Source: Desulfobacterales bacterium (GTDB taxonomy: Bacteria; Desulfobacterota; Desulfobacteria; Desulfobacterales; JAUCGF01). From it: a stretch of 8,879 nucleotides of DNA. The position numbers were made by a program, and so were the translations under genes. Positions within the stretch are counted from its first letter, which is position 1, and each line of letters starts with the position of its first letter. Below, piece after piece: positions 1 to 6,665 of this stretch. Below the pieces are notes generated by a model. It saw only the letters and a program-made list of their open reading frames with translations. It searched no databases and was not told the origin of the DNA. The stretch is taken from positions 1 to 8,879 of the forward strand of contig JAOZRC010000028.1 in NCBI GenBank assembly GCA_029940345.1, written 5' to 3'.

Positions 1-1
1 T

Positions 2-2317
2 AAAAGCATGCCGGATATTGACGTTGATTTTTGCATCAATGGCCGTGAGAAAGTCTTTAAATATGTGTCAGAGCGATACGGCGGCGGCGATTATGTGGCC
101 CAGATCATCACCTTTGGAAAGCTGAAAACCAAGGCCGTGATACGGGATGTGGGCCGGGCCTTGGCTATTCCTTTGCGGGATGTGGATGTTCTTGCCAAAT
201 TGGTTCCGGATGTGCTTAACATCACCTTGGAAAACGCTCTTAAACTTGAGCCACGCATCAATGAAATGGCTAAGGAGCGTCCTGAAATTGCCGAATTGCT
301 TAAAATCAGCAAAGTTTTGGAAGGTTTGACGCGCCACGCCTCCACCCATGCCGCCGGTGTTGTTATCGGCGATCGCCCGTTGGTGCAATACTTACCATTA
401 TATAAAGGTAAAAAAGACGAAGTTGTCACCCAGTTCGATATGAAATATGTTGAAAAAATCGGCTTGGTGAAATTTGATTTCCTGGGATTGCGCAACCTCA
501 CCGTAATTGCCGACACTCTGGCGATTATCACCGCCCAGGGCAAGACGGCTCCGGACATGAACAATCTTGATTTTAATGATCCGGCTGCCTACCGACTTTT
601 AGCTTCGGGCAACACAACAGGCGTTTTTCAATTGGAAAGCTCCGGTATGAAAGACCTGATGGTGCGACTGCGGCCGGAGCGCTTTGATGACATTACCGCG
701 CTGGTGGCACTCTACCGTCCCGGCCCGTTGGATAGCGGCATGGTGGATGATTTTGTAGAACGCAAACATGGCCGCAAAAAAGTCGCTTACCTGGTTCCCC
801 AACTGGAGCCGATTTTAAAAGAAACTTACGGTGTGATCGTTTACCAGGAACAGGTGATGAAAATCGCCGGTGTTCTGGCCAATTATTCCATGTCCGAAGC
901 GGATGACTTGCGCAAGGCCATGGGCAAAAAGATCGCCTCCATCCTGGCGGATCATCGGGAACGGTTCGTTCAGGGCGCTTCCGAAAACGGCATTGCCGCC
1001 AAAAAAGCGACTGATATTTTTAATTTAATTGAAAAATTCGGTGGTTATGGGTTTAACAAGTCGCATAGCGCTGCGTATGCGCTGATTGCATTTCAGACCG
1101 CTTTTTTGAAAGCCCATTTTCCGGTTGAATTTATGGCGGCCTTGCTTACCAGTGAAATTCATTCCACCGATGGGATTGTTAAATATATTTCGGATTGCCG
1201 CACCCAGGGAATTACGATTCAACCGCCTGATATCATGGAAAGCGACCGGGCCTTCACCGTTATCAAAGATGAAATTCGTTTTGGCTTGGCCGCCGTAAAA
1301 AATGTGGGTGAAGGTGCCATTGAGTCGATTATCGAAGCTCGCCAGGAAAAACCCTTTACCTCTTTATTTGACTTTTGTGAACGGGCAGATTTGAAAAAAA
1401 TTAATAAACGGGTGGTTGAAAGTCTGATCAAATGCGGCGCCTTTGATTCTACGGATGAATATCGCTCCCGCATGGCTGCGGCGCTTGAAGAGGCACTGGA
1501 ATACGGACAACGCATTCAGAAGGAAAAAAACGATCCCCAGATCAGTTTGTTCAGTATGGGCGATGGCCCGGCCATTAACGCCCCCACTATGCCTGCCATT
1601 GATGAGTGGGATGAAACTGAACGCCTGGCCCTTGAAAAAGAGATGCTCGGCTTTTATATCACCGGTCATCCGCTGGATGGTTACGAAGCGTTGCTTGAAA
1701 AATACACAGACGCAGATACGGTTTCACTCAAGGAGAGGGCCGACGGGGAAGCGGTGCGCATCGGCGGTATTATCCGCGCGATCAAAACCATCAAAACCAA
1801 AAAAGGGGAGTTGATGGCGTTTGTAACCATCGAGGATATGCTTGGCGCACTGGAATTGGTTGTATTTCCATCCGTTTATGCCAAAGTTGATCAACTCTTG
1901 GCCGATGATCATCCGATCCTGGTGGAAGGTGCGCTTCAAAAAGATGAAAATTCAATAACCTTGCTTTGCGAAACCATGATTCCCATTGACAAAGCGGAAG
2001 AAACCTGGACTGCCAGTATTCGTTTTAACCTGGATTTGAACCGTCTCACCAAAGAAGATTTACCGCAATTGAAAGCGCTTTTGAAAAAACATGCGGGTCC
2101 CTGCCGCGCATATTTACATCTGCGCAACCCTGAAAAAACCGAGACGGTCATCGCCTTGCCGGAATCAAGCAAATTAAAGCCTGGTTTGAAGTTGACGCGT
2201 GAAGTGAACGCGCTGATCGGTTATAATGCGGTGGAAACGCTTTGCAGCCCAGCCAAAATAGCATCCGGAAACGGGAAATATAAAAGTAATCGTAAAGGAA
2301 ATTATTCTAATGCCTGA
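2..2317 (+). CDS. dnaE: DNA polymerase III α subunit (DnaE), 5'-truncated by window edge
   Basis: Catalytic subunit of the replicative DNA polymerase III holoenzyme. The frame is open from the window edge (codons K, S, then M at 8), and that Met is internal: it opens the conserved palm motif MPDIDVDF, whose two catalytic aspartates lie at 20-22 and 26-28. The third palm aspartate is in KFDFLGLRNL (476-478). The fingers follow (ALYRPGPLDSGM near 705-742; GYGFNKSHSAAYA near 1045-1080), then helix-hairpin-helix-like sequence. An OB-fold-like segment starts near 1755 (VRIGGIIRAIKTIKTKKGE). About 771 residues are present; by comparison with the roughly 1160-residue E. coli protein, some 390 N-terminal residues, including the PHP domain, lie outside the window. 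The lysine/asparagine-rich tail (KYKSNRKGNYSNA) is poorly conserved. The stop overlaps the next gene by 8 bp. Identification is very secure. Confidence 0.98.
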   Translation, partial: KSMPDIDVDFCINGREKVFKYVSERYGGGDYVAQIITFGKLKTKAVIRDVGRALAIPLRDVDVLAKLVPDVLNITLENALKLEPRINEMAKERPEIAELLKISKVLEGLTRHASTHAAGVVIGDRPLVQYLPLYKGKKDEVVTQFDMKYVEKIGLVKFDFLGLRNLTVIADTLAIITAQGKTAPDMNNLDFNDPAAYRLLASGNTTGVFQLESSGMKDLMVRLRPERFDDITALVALYRPGPLDSGMVDDFVERKHGRKKVAYLVPQLEPILKETYGVIVYQEQVMKIAGVLANYSMSEADDLRKAMGKKIASILADHRERFVQGASENGIAAKKATDIFNLIEKFGGYGFNKSHSAAYALIAFQTAFLKAHFPVEFMAALLTSEIHSTDGIVKYISDCRTQGITIQPPDIMESDRAFTVIKDEIRFGLAAVKNVGEGAIESIIEARQEKPFTSLFDFCERADLKKINKRVVESLIKCGAFDSTDEYRSRMAAALEEALEYGQRIQKEKNDPQISLFSMGDGPAINAPTMPAIDEWDETERLALEKEMLGFYITGHPLDGYEALLEKYTDADTVSLKERADGEAVRIGGIIRAIKTIKTKKGELMAFVTIEDMLGALELVVFPSVYAKVDQLLADDHPILVEGALQKDENSITLLCETMIPIDKAEETWTASIRFNLDLNRLTKEDLPQLKALLKKHAGPCRAYLHLRNPEKTETVIALPESSKLKPGLKLTREVNALIGYNAVETLCSPAKIASGNGKYKSNRKGNYSNA

Positions 2318-3680
2318 TTCTTATTCACATGTATATCCGGTGTTGCTGGCCGGAGGTGTGGGGTCACGTTTATGGCCCGTGTCAAGAAAACTGTTCCCCA
2401 AACAACTGGCAACATTCGGAAGCGATGATTCCCTGGTTCAAATGACCGTTAAACGCCTTTTCCCGATCCTGGCCGCAGAAAACGTGCGTGTTGTTTGCGG
2501 GAACGAGCATTTTAACGAAATCGCCCATCACCTGGATGAAATCGGTGTTTCATCATCTGGCAAAATTATTGGCGAACCCTGCGGACGCAATACCGCGCCG
2601 GCAATCCTGCTTGCTGCGTTAAAAATTATTGAAAAAGATACACAGGCCCTGATCGTCGTTTTACCCGCGGACCATATTATTAAGAACAAGCAAGGCTTTC
2701 ATTCAAAGGTGGCTGACGCGGTGCGTTTCGCAAGACAAGGCTATATTGTCACCTTTGGTATTTGCCCCAGCTACCCCGAAACTGGCTACGGCTATATCCA
2801 GGGCGCACCGGACGGCCTTACGGACGCTCCCAAGGATGACGTCAGGTTTATCGAACGCTTTGTGGAAAAACCGGATAAAACCACGGCGGAAAAATATATC
2901 CAATCCGGCAACTATTTCTGGAATAGCGGTATGTTCGCCTTCAAAGCATCCGTGATTATCCAAGAGTTTAAAACCTTTCAAGCCGATCTGTACACCGGTG
3001 TCAAAATGCTTGTGGACGGCGGTGATCCGATCAAGCGGGAACCGTATGCCCGCCTGCCCGATATCTCTTTTGATTATGCGATTATGGAACATACGACCCA
3101 AGGCGTGGTGCTGCCCTCAGATTTCGGATGGAGTGATATCGGTTCCTGGAAATCGCTGTACGATTTTATGCCCAAAGATCAAAATGGAAATGTGATCCAG
3201 GGTGACGTCATAGCGAATGCCACGCATAATTGTTTTATCATGGGACAACAACAACTTGTGGCCGCCAATCATTTAGAAAACATGGTTGTTGTGGGCACAC
3301 CGGACAGCGTGTTTGTGTCCGATCTGGAAAACAGCCGGGAAGTTAAAAATGTTGTCACGCAGCTCAAAACAGAGGGGCGTAAAGAACATCAACAACACCC
3401 CACGCGCTACTTTTCATGGGGCCATACGACGCTTTTGGATCGTCAGGAAAATTACCGTACAGAGCGTTTGTTGATTCATGCCGGAGCCGCCATGGAACTA
3501 TTGTGGAAAGCTGCTGTCCGGCATCTGATCGTTTTGGATGGTACTGTCAGAATTGCTGAAATGCATCAGATACGGGTATTGGAACAGCGTGAAACGGCGA
3601 TGATTGCCGGCAATGGGCCACTAAGCCTGGAAAACAGGGGAACTCAGCCGCTGCATATTCTGGACGTGACTATCGGTTGA
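2310..3680 (+). CDS. manC: Mannose-1-phosphate guanylyltransferase with degenerate isomerase cupin
   Basis: Cytoplasmic enzyme expected to make GDP-mannose from mannose-1-phosphate and GTP for polysaccharide or LPS synthesis. The nucleotidyltransferase signature GGVGSRLWPVSR..PKQ is at residues 15-32, EPCGRNTAPA at 89-98, LPADH at 119-123, then FGICPSYPETGYGYI, FVEKPD and NYFWNSGMFAF, all typical of the family. At 456 residues it is slightly short for the bifunctional enzymes (roughly 470-480). The C-terminal cupin (about 366-456) starts with a weak RYFSWG but lacks the usual QMHHHRAEHW metal site: the matching stretch is ELLWKAAVRHL (396-406), and the later IPxGxxH motif reads MIAGNGPLS. I infer that the phosphomannose isomerase activity is lost while the transferase is intact. 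The ATG overlaps the dnaE end; an AAAGGA lies about 10 nt upstream. Confidence 0.93.
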   Translation: MPDSYSHVYPVLLAGGVGSRLWPVSRKLFPKQLATFGSDDSLVQMTVKRLFPILAAENVRVVCGNEHFNEIAHHLDEIGVSSSGKIIGEPCGRNTAPAILLAALKIIEKDTQALIVVLPADHIIKNKQGFHSKVADAVRFARQGYIVTFGICPSYPETGYGYIQGAPDGLTDAPKDDVRFIERFVEKPDKTTAEKYIQSGNYFWNSGMFAFKASVIIQEFKTFQADLYTGVKMLVDGGDPIKREPYARLPDISFDYAIMEHTTQGVVLPSDFGWSDIGSWKSLYDFMPKDQNGNVIQGDVIANATHNCFIMGQQQLVAANHLENMVVVGTPDSVFVSDLENSREVKNVVTQLKTEGRKEHQQHPTRYFSWGHTTLLDRQENYRTERLLIHAGAAMELLWKAAVRHLIVLDGTVRIAEMHQIRVLEQRETAMIAGNGPLSLENRGTQPLHILDVTIG

Positions 3681-3705
3681 CGTGATTTGATTAAAAGGAT
3701 TATAA

Positions 3706-5076
3706 ATGGACACCATCTTAATCGTCGATGATGAAAAAAACTATCCGCTGGTTTTAAGCGCCGTTTTGGAAGAGGAGGGCTATGAAACGCTAACCGCCAA
3801 TAGTGGCCATGAAGCCTTGGAAATATTAAAAAATTCCGATGTGGACCTGGTACTCACCGATATGAAAATGCCGGTGATGGACGGCGTTAAACTGTTAGAA
3901 CGGATAAAAGCTGGTGATCCCCGCCTTCCGGTGATTATGATGACCGCCCATGGCACGGTTGAAAGAGCGGTGGAGGCGATGCAAAAGGGTGCCTATAACT
4001 ATATATTAAAGCCTTTTGACAACGAAAGACTGACGCTTTATGTCGGCAAAGCGCTTGAAATGTTTCGGATGGTGAAAGACAACCGGAACCTCCGCCGGGC
4101 CATTGAATCAAAGTATAAATTTGGCAACATTATCGGAAAAAGTAAAGCGATGCGGGATGTTTTTGAATTGATTGCCAAAATTGCGCCGGCATCGGCAACC
4201 GTATTAATTGAAGGTGAAAGCGGCACTGGCAAGGAGCTTGTAGCCAAATCAATCCATTTTAACAGTTCACGGCGTGATAAGCCTTTTATCGCTGTGAATT
4301 GTTCCGCGCTGGTGGAAACGCTCCTGGAAAGTGAGCTTTTCGGGCATGAAAAAGGCGCTTTTACCGGCGCTATCGCCAAGAAAAAAGGACGCTTTGAATT
4401 GGCCGATGGCGGAAGCCTGTTTCTTGATGAAATTGGTGAGTTATCGCCTCGTATACAGGTCAAACTATTGCGCGTGCTCCAGGAAAAAATGTTTGAAAGA
4501 GTGGGCGGCTTTAAGACCATCGCTGTTGATATACGCGTGATTGCGGCCACCAATAAGACATTGAAAAATGAAGTCAAAGCGGGGCGTTTCCGGGAGGACC
4601 TTTTTTACCGTCTGAATGTGCTTCACGTTGTTTTGCCGCCGTTACGGCAGCGCCAGGAGGATATTCATCCCTTGATGCTGCATTTTATTAAAAAATATGC
4701 GGATCAACGCAATTCGAATATTCCGGTGACGCATATCGCCCAAGAGGTTGAACGCCTTTTGCTTAACTATTCCTGGCCTGGAAATGTTCGTGAATTGGAA
4801 AATGTGATTGAACGAGCGATGGTTTTATGCGCCGGTGAGGTGATCACATTGGCCGACCTGCCCGCCGTTTTTAAGCAAAACAATCATCGCGCATTGGCTT
4901 TCGAAGGCATTCCCGCTGATGCCAAATTATATGAAACGTTGGCCTTTATTGAAAAAGCGATGATCGAACGGGCGCTCCAAATGGCTGATAATGTTCAATC
5001 CCACGCCGCCCGCAAGCTGGGTATTGGCAAAAGCGGGCTGAATCAGAAGTTAAAAAAATTCAAGCTAAAAGTATAA
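3706..5076 (+). CDS. σ54-dependent response regulator, NtrC/AtoC family
   Basis: Two-component transcription activator of σ54 promoters, with the full three-domain layout in 456 residues. The receiver domain (1-120) has the acidic pair D8/D9, phospho-acceptor D52, T80 and K102. The AAA+ domain starts near 138 (IIGKSKAMRDV) and shows Walker A GESGTGKE (170-177), the σ54-contact loop GAFTGA (217-222) and Walker B LFLDE (238-242). It ends with the SWPGNVRELENVIERA region. A Fis-type helix-turn-helix closes the protein (about 415-456, HAARKLGIGKSGLNQKLKK). All key residues are present, so it should be phosphorylatable and competent to activate σ54 polymerase. It starts 25 bp after manC with an AAGGA ahead of the ATG. 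No histidine kinase gene is visible, so its partner and targets are unknown. The PilZ gene follows by 38 bp, suggesting co-transcription. Confidence 0.97.
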   Translation: MDTILIVDDEKNYPLVLSAVLEEEGYETLTANSGHEALEILKNSDVDLVLTDMKMPVMDGVKLLERIKAGDPRLPVIMMTAHGTVERAVEAMQKGAYNYILKPFDNERLTLYVGKALEMFRMVKDNRNLRRAIESKYKFGNIIGKSKAMRDVFELIAKIAPASATVLIEGESGTGKELVAKSIHFNSSRRDKPFIAVNCSALVETLLESELFGHEKGAFTGAIAKKKGRFELADGGSLFLDEIGELSPRIQVKLLRVLQEKMFERVGGFKTIAVDIRVIAATNKTLKNEVKAGRFREDLFYRLNVLHVVLPPLRQRQEDIHPLMLHFIKKYADQRNSNIPVTHIAQEVERLLLNYSWPGNVRELENVIERAMVLCAGEVITLADLPAVFKQNNHRALAFEGIPADAKLYETLAFIEKAMIERALQMADNVQSHAARKLGIGKSGLNQKLKKFKLKV

Positions 5077-5114
5077 TTTGTGATTTTAGAATACTACATC
5101 CAAGGAGTGCAAAC

Positions 5115-5459
5115 ATGTATGAAAAAAGAAAACAAAATAGGCGCCACCTGATCTATTATTTGACCATTATCGAACAAGGCACGGATATTCCCATCGGATT
5201 TGTCGTGGATGTTACCAAACACGGGATCATGATTATGAGCAGCATGCCTTTGGCCGTCGGTCGAACCTATCATTTAAAATTGCTGGTGAATGAAGACGGT
5301 GCTGAAAAAAAGTATCTGCTCTTTGATGCATCCAGCAAATGGTGTCAAAAAAGCCCTAACAGCGATTTTTATGACACCGGTTTTGAGTTGCTCAATTTAG
5401 ATGCCAGCGCATTCGGAGAAATTGATGCGATTATTGATGAATTGGGCTTTAAGGGCTAA
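5115..5459 (+). CDS. PilZ domain protein (putative c-di-GMP receptor)
   Basis: Small cytoplasmic protein of 114 residues consisting of essentially one PilZ domain. The N-terminal arginine cluster gives R5-xxx-R9 followed by R10, and the second part of the binding signature is DVTKHG at 32-37, with Thr where Ser is usual in [D/N]xSxxG. The later SKWC..(x)n..DTGFELLNL pattern (about 75-95) matches the β-barrel end of the family. PilZ domains bind cyclic di-GMP and control motility, exopolysaccharide or secretion. Binding here is inferred, since the Thr substitution is conservative but untested. A strong AAGGAG lies 8 nt before the ATG. It follows the σ54 regulator by 38 bp on the same strand, so the two may share a transcript. 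Its effector partner is not in the window. Confidence 0.88.
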   Translation: MYEKRKQNRRHLIYYLTIIEQGTDIPIGFVVDVTKHGIMIMSSMPLAVGRTYHLKLLVNEDGAEKKYLLFDASSKWCQKSPNSDFYDTGFELLNLDASAFGEIDAIIDELGFKG

Positions 5460-5620
5460 AATAAATTGTATTCTTCATTTGCCGGGACAAATGTAAAGCG
5501 GAAAGCCGTTCCGCTCCGTTCCTCCGCTCTGCTTAACTTTCGCACGCCGGAATTACGATAACCATTCAAAGTGAATAAAAAACATCATGGAAAGTAACAA
5601 CCCAAAAGGAATCTGCTAAA
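5460..5620 (+). other. 161-bp intergenic region with REP-like hairpin, no gene seen
   Basis: This gap separates the PilZ gene from the Rieske-like gene. It holds the REP-like hairpin (5491-5516) and short degenerate direct repeats of CCGTTCC/TCCGCT (5507-5528). An AAAAGGA (5604-5610) sits 10 nt ahead of the Rieske gene start. No convincing σ70 or σ54 promoter was recognised, although the gap is long enough for one. Confidence 0.6.
5491..5516 (+). repeat. REP-like GTAA + hairpin element (copy A)
   Basis: A 7-bp perfect stem AGCGGAA/TTCCGCT (5497-5503 with 5509-5515) encloses the loop AGCCG, preceded by ATGTAA. The whole 26 nt is the reverse complement, with one mismatch, of 6534-6559. The layout (a GTAG-like tetranucleotide at the foot of a hairpin) is that of REP sequences mobilised by RAYT proteins. 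There is no T-run, so it does not look like an intrinsic terminator. Confidence 0.7.
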
Positions 5621-6019
5621 ATGGGGTTTTTCACACGTATTTTAGGAATTTGTAAGACCAAGCCGCCGCTTCACGCCGATTGCTGGTCTTTTAAAGAGGG
5701 TAAGGTTCGTATTGATTTGTCAAAAACGCCGGAGCTTGCCGTATCCGGCGGAGCCATTCGTTTGGAAGGTAAAGCGCTGCCGGTCAGAGTGCTGGTACTG
5801 GCCTCCGGGAATGATTGTTTTCGTGCCTTTAAAAACAAATGCACGCATATGGGCCGGCGTCTGGATCCGCTTCCTGACGGTCCGGCAATCCGATGTTGCA
5901 GTGTTTCTAAGTCAACGTTTGATGAAAATGGCCAATATATTTCCGGACCCGTTCAAAAACCGTTGACACCGTTTGAAGTGACGGTCAAACCTGATCATTT
6001 GGAAATTACCATTCAATAG
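5621..6019 (+). CDS. Rieske-like [2Fe-2S] domain protein with altered ligand motif
   Basis: Soluble 132-residue protein with a Rieske-type fold in its second half. The first ligand pair is clear: KCTHMGRRLDP gives C74-x-H76. The second box, expected as CPxHGSxFD, reads RCCSVSKSTFD (91-101). Aligned on FD, the cysteine is C93 and the histidine position is S96. The following GQYISGPVQKPLTPFEV matches the usual end of Rieske domains. The cluster may therefore be absent, bound by other residues, or a different type. C92 and further cysteines (C11, C21, C66) are spare candidates. No signal peptide, Tat motif or membrane segment is seen, and no oxygenase domain follows. The start has AAAAGGA 10 nt upstream. 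The molybdenum-carrier gene follows after 26 bp, so the two may be co-transcribed. Likely electron transfer or a ligand-binding derivative; the function is not known. Confidence 0.82.
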   Translation: MGFFTRILGICKTKPPLHADCWSFKEGKVRIDLSKTPELAVSGGAIRLEGKALPVRVLVLASGNDCFRAFKNKCTHMGRRLDPLPDGPAIRCCSVSKSTFDENGQYISGPVQKPLTPFEVTVKPDHLEITIQ

Positions 6020-6045
6020 AGTATAAATACATCGTAGAGTTTCCC

Positions 6046-6513
6046 ATGCTGCAAAAAATAATCTCCGGGGGACAAACCGGTGCGGACCAGGGAGCCTTGG
6101 ATGCGGCTATCTCATTGGGTGTTGATCATGGCGGGTGGCTTCCTAAAGGCCGCAAAACGGAAAACGGTCCCTTATCGTTAAATTACAATTTAAAAGAGAT
6201 GAATTCAGCGAACTACGCCGCCCGCACCCGACAAAACGTGCTGGACAGCGATGGCACGCTTATCATCTCCCATGGGGTGTTGACTGGCGGTTCAGCGCTC
6301 ACCCGTACACTTGCGCTCCAACATCTGCGCCCCTGTATGCACGCTGACATGTCCCGCTGGTCTGTAACTGCCGCCGCGCACCAAATCGCCAATTGGATAA
6401 CGCATCATCATATCCGCGTTCTGAATGTCGCCGGCCCGCGTTCCAGTTCGGATGCCCGAATCCATACGGTCACAACGGATATCCTCAAAGCTGTCATACA
6501 ATTATTGATCTGA
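6046..6513 (+). CDS. Putative molybdenum carrier protein (SLOG-like Rossmann fold)
   Basis: 155-residue soluble protein of the 'putative molybdenum carrier' family, related to algal molybdenum-cofactor carrier proteins and LOG/SLOG-type nucleotide-binding folds. Conserved pieces in order are: IISGGQTGADQGALDAA (5-21), a glycine-rich phosphate-binding loop; GWLPKGRKTENGPL; YAARTRQNVLDSDGTLIIS, with the RT..NV.DSDGTL signature; LTGGSALTRTLAL; and the C-terminal LNVAGPRSSSDARI. Length is normal for the family. Binding of molybdenum cofactor is the family label and is not shown by the sequence; a nucleotide-derived ligand is equally plausible. No strong Shine-Dalgarno precedes the ATG (only GTAGAG), which fits translation coupled to the Rieske-like gene 26 bp upstream. 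It is the last gene of the rightward block and is followed at once by a repeat cluster. Confidence 0.88.
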   Translation: MLQKIISGGQTGADQGALDAAISLGVDHGGWLPKGRKTENGPLSLNYNLKEMNSANYAARTRQNVLDSDGTLIISHGVLTGGSALTRTLALQHLRPCMHADMSRWSVTAAAHQIANWITHHHIRVLNVAGPRSSSDARIHTVTTDILKAVIQLLI

Positions 6514-6533
6514 TGTAGCCGTTCACTCCCCCT

Positions 6534-6559
6534 GAGCGGAACGGCTTTCCGCTCTACAT
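6534..6559 (-). repeat. REP-like GTAG + hairpin element (copy B, inverted partner of 5491-5516)
   Basis: An 8-bp perfect stem GAGCGGAA/TTCCGCTC (6534-6541 with 6547-6554) encloses the loop CGGCT. On the − strand it reads ATGTAG then the stem, identical to copy A except for GTAG in place of GTAA. It lies 21 bp beyond the molybdenum-carrier stop. Confidence 0.75.
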
Positions 6560-6582
6560 GATCACTAACCGTGCGAGAATAT

Positions 6583-6605
6583 GTAGCGTGGGAAGCTGTC
6601 CCGCG
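6583..6605 (+). repeat. REP-like GTAG + hairpin element (copy C, divergent sequence)
   Basis: GTAG (6583-6586) is followed by stem CGTGGGA (6587-6593), loop AGCTG and stem TCCCGCG (6599-6605), pairing over 7 bp with one G-T wobble. The sequence differs from copies A and B, but the tetranucleotide, stem length and 5-nt loop are the same, suggesting one structural family. Confidence 0.6.
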
Positions 6606-6665
6606 TTTGTTTGCACGTAGGGGAGCGAACGGTTACGATCTGATAATAATCTGATCATATGCGGA

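Larger units (their letters stand above)
6515..6636. repeat. REP/BIME-like cluster with outer inverted repeat
   Basis: Outer arms of 17 nt, 6515-6531 (GTAGCCGTTCACTCCCC) and 6620-6636, pair with two deviations (one G-T wobble at 6518/6633 and one A-C mismatch at 6525/6626). Between them sit two more hairpins in opposite orientation (6534-6557 and 6583-6605). GTAG tetranucleotides occur at 6515, 6583 and 6617 on the + strand and at 6557-6554 on the − strand. Each starts a palindromic unit, which is the hallmark of REP sequences arranged as bacterial interspersed mosaic elements. No RAYT transposase gene is in the window. Confidence 0.65.
6514..6665. other. 152-bp convergent intergenic region, almost entirely repeat structure
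   Basis: This lies between the stops of the rightward molybdenum-carrier gene and the leftward SPOR gene. It is filled by the GTAG/hairpin repeat cluster (6515-6636) plus a short AT-rich tail with TGATAATAATCTGATCA (6641-6657). No reading frame or classic T-tailed terminator is seen. The stacked hairpins could stabilise both converging 3' ends or slow transcription. Confidence 0.6.

Noticed and set aside
91..564. Long open frame on the − strand inside dnaE (157 residues)
   Set aside because: It lies wholly inside a strongly conserved dnaE region; the protein has no recognisable domain and is a shadow of the coding strand.
4038..4577. 179-residue − strand frame inside the σ54 regulator
   Set aside because: It is antisense to the highly conserved AAA+ motifs, with no ribosome binding site or domain; shadow frame.
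5491..5516. Hairpin after the PilZ gene as an intrinsic terminator
   Set aside because: No T-run follows on either strand, and a near-identical copy occurs elsewhere in the window, so a dispersed repeat is the better explanation.
5587..5619. Ten-residue open frame (MESNNPKGIC) ending just before the Rieske-like gene start
   Set aside because: It has no Shine-Dalgarno of its own, shows no repeated regulatory codons or attenuator structure, and overlaps the ribosome binding site of the real gene; most likely chance.
6515..6636. Integron attC site or small structured RNA
   Set aside because: No R/L-box core sites (GTTRRRY) in the right places and no integrase are seen; the repeated GTAG-hairpin units fit REP elements better than a unique ncRNA.
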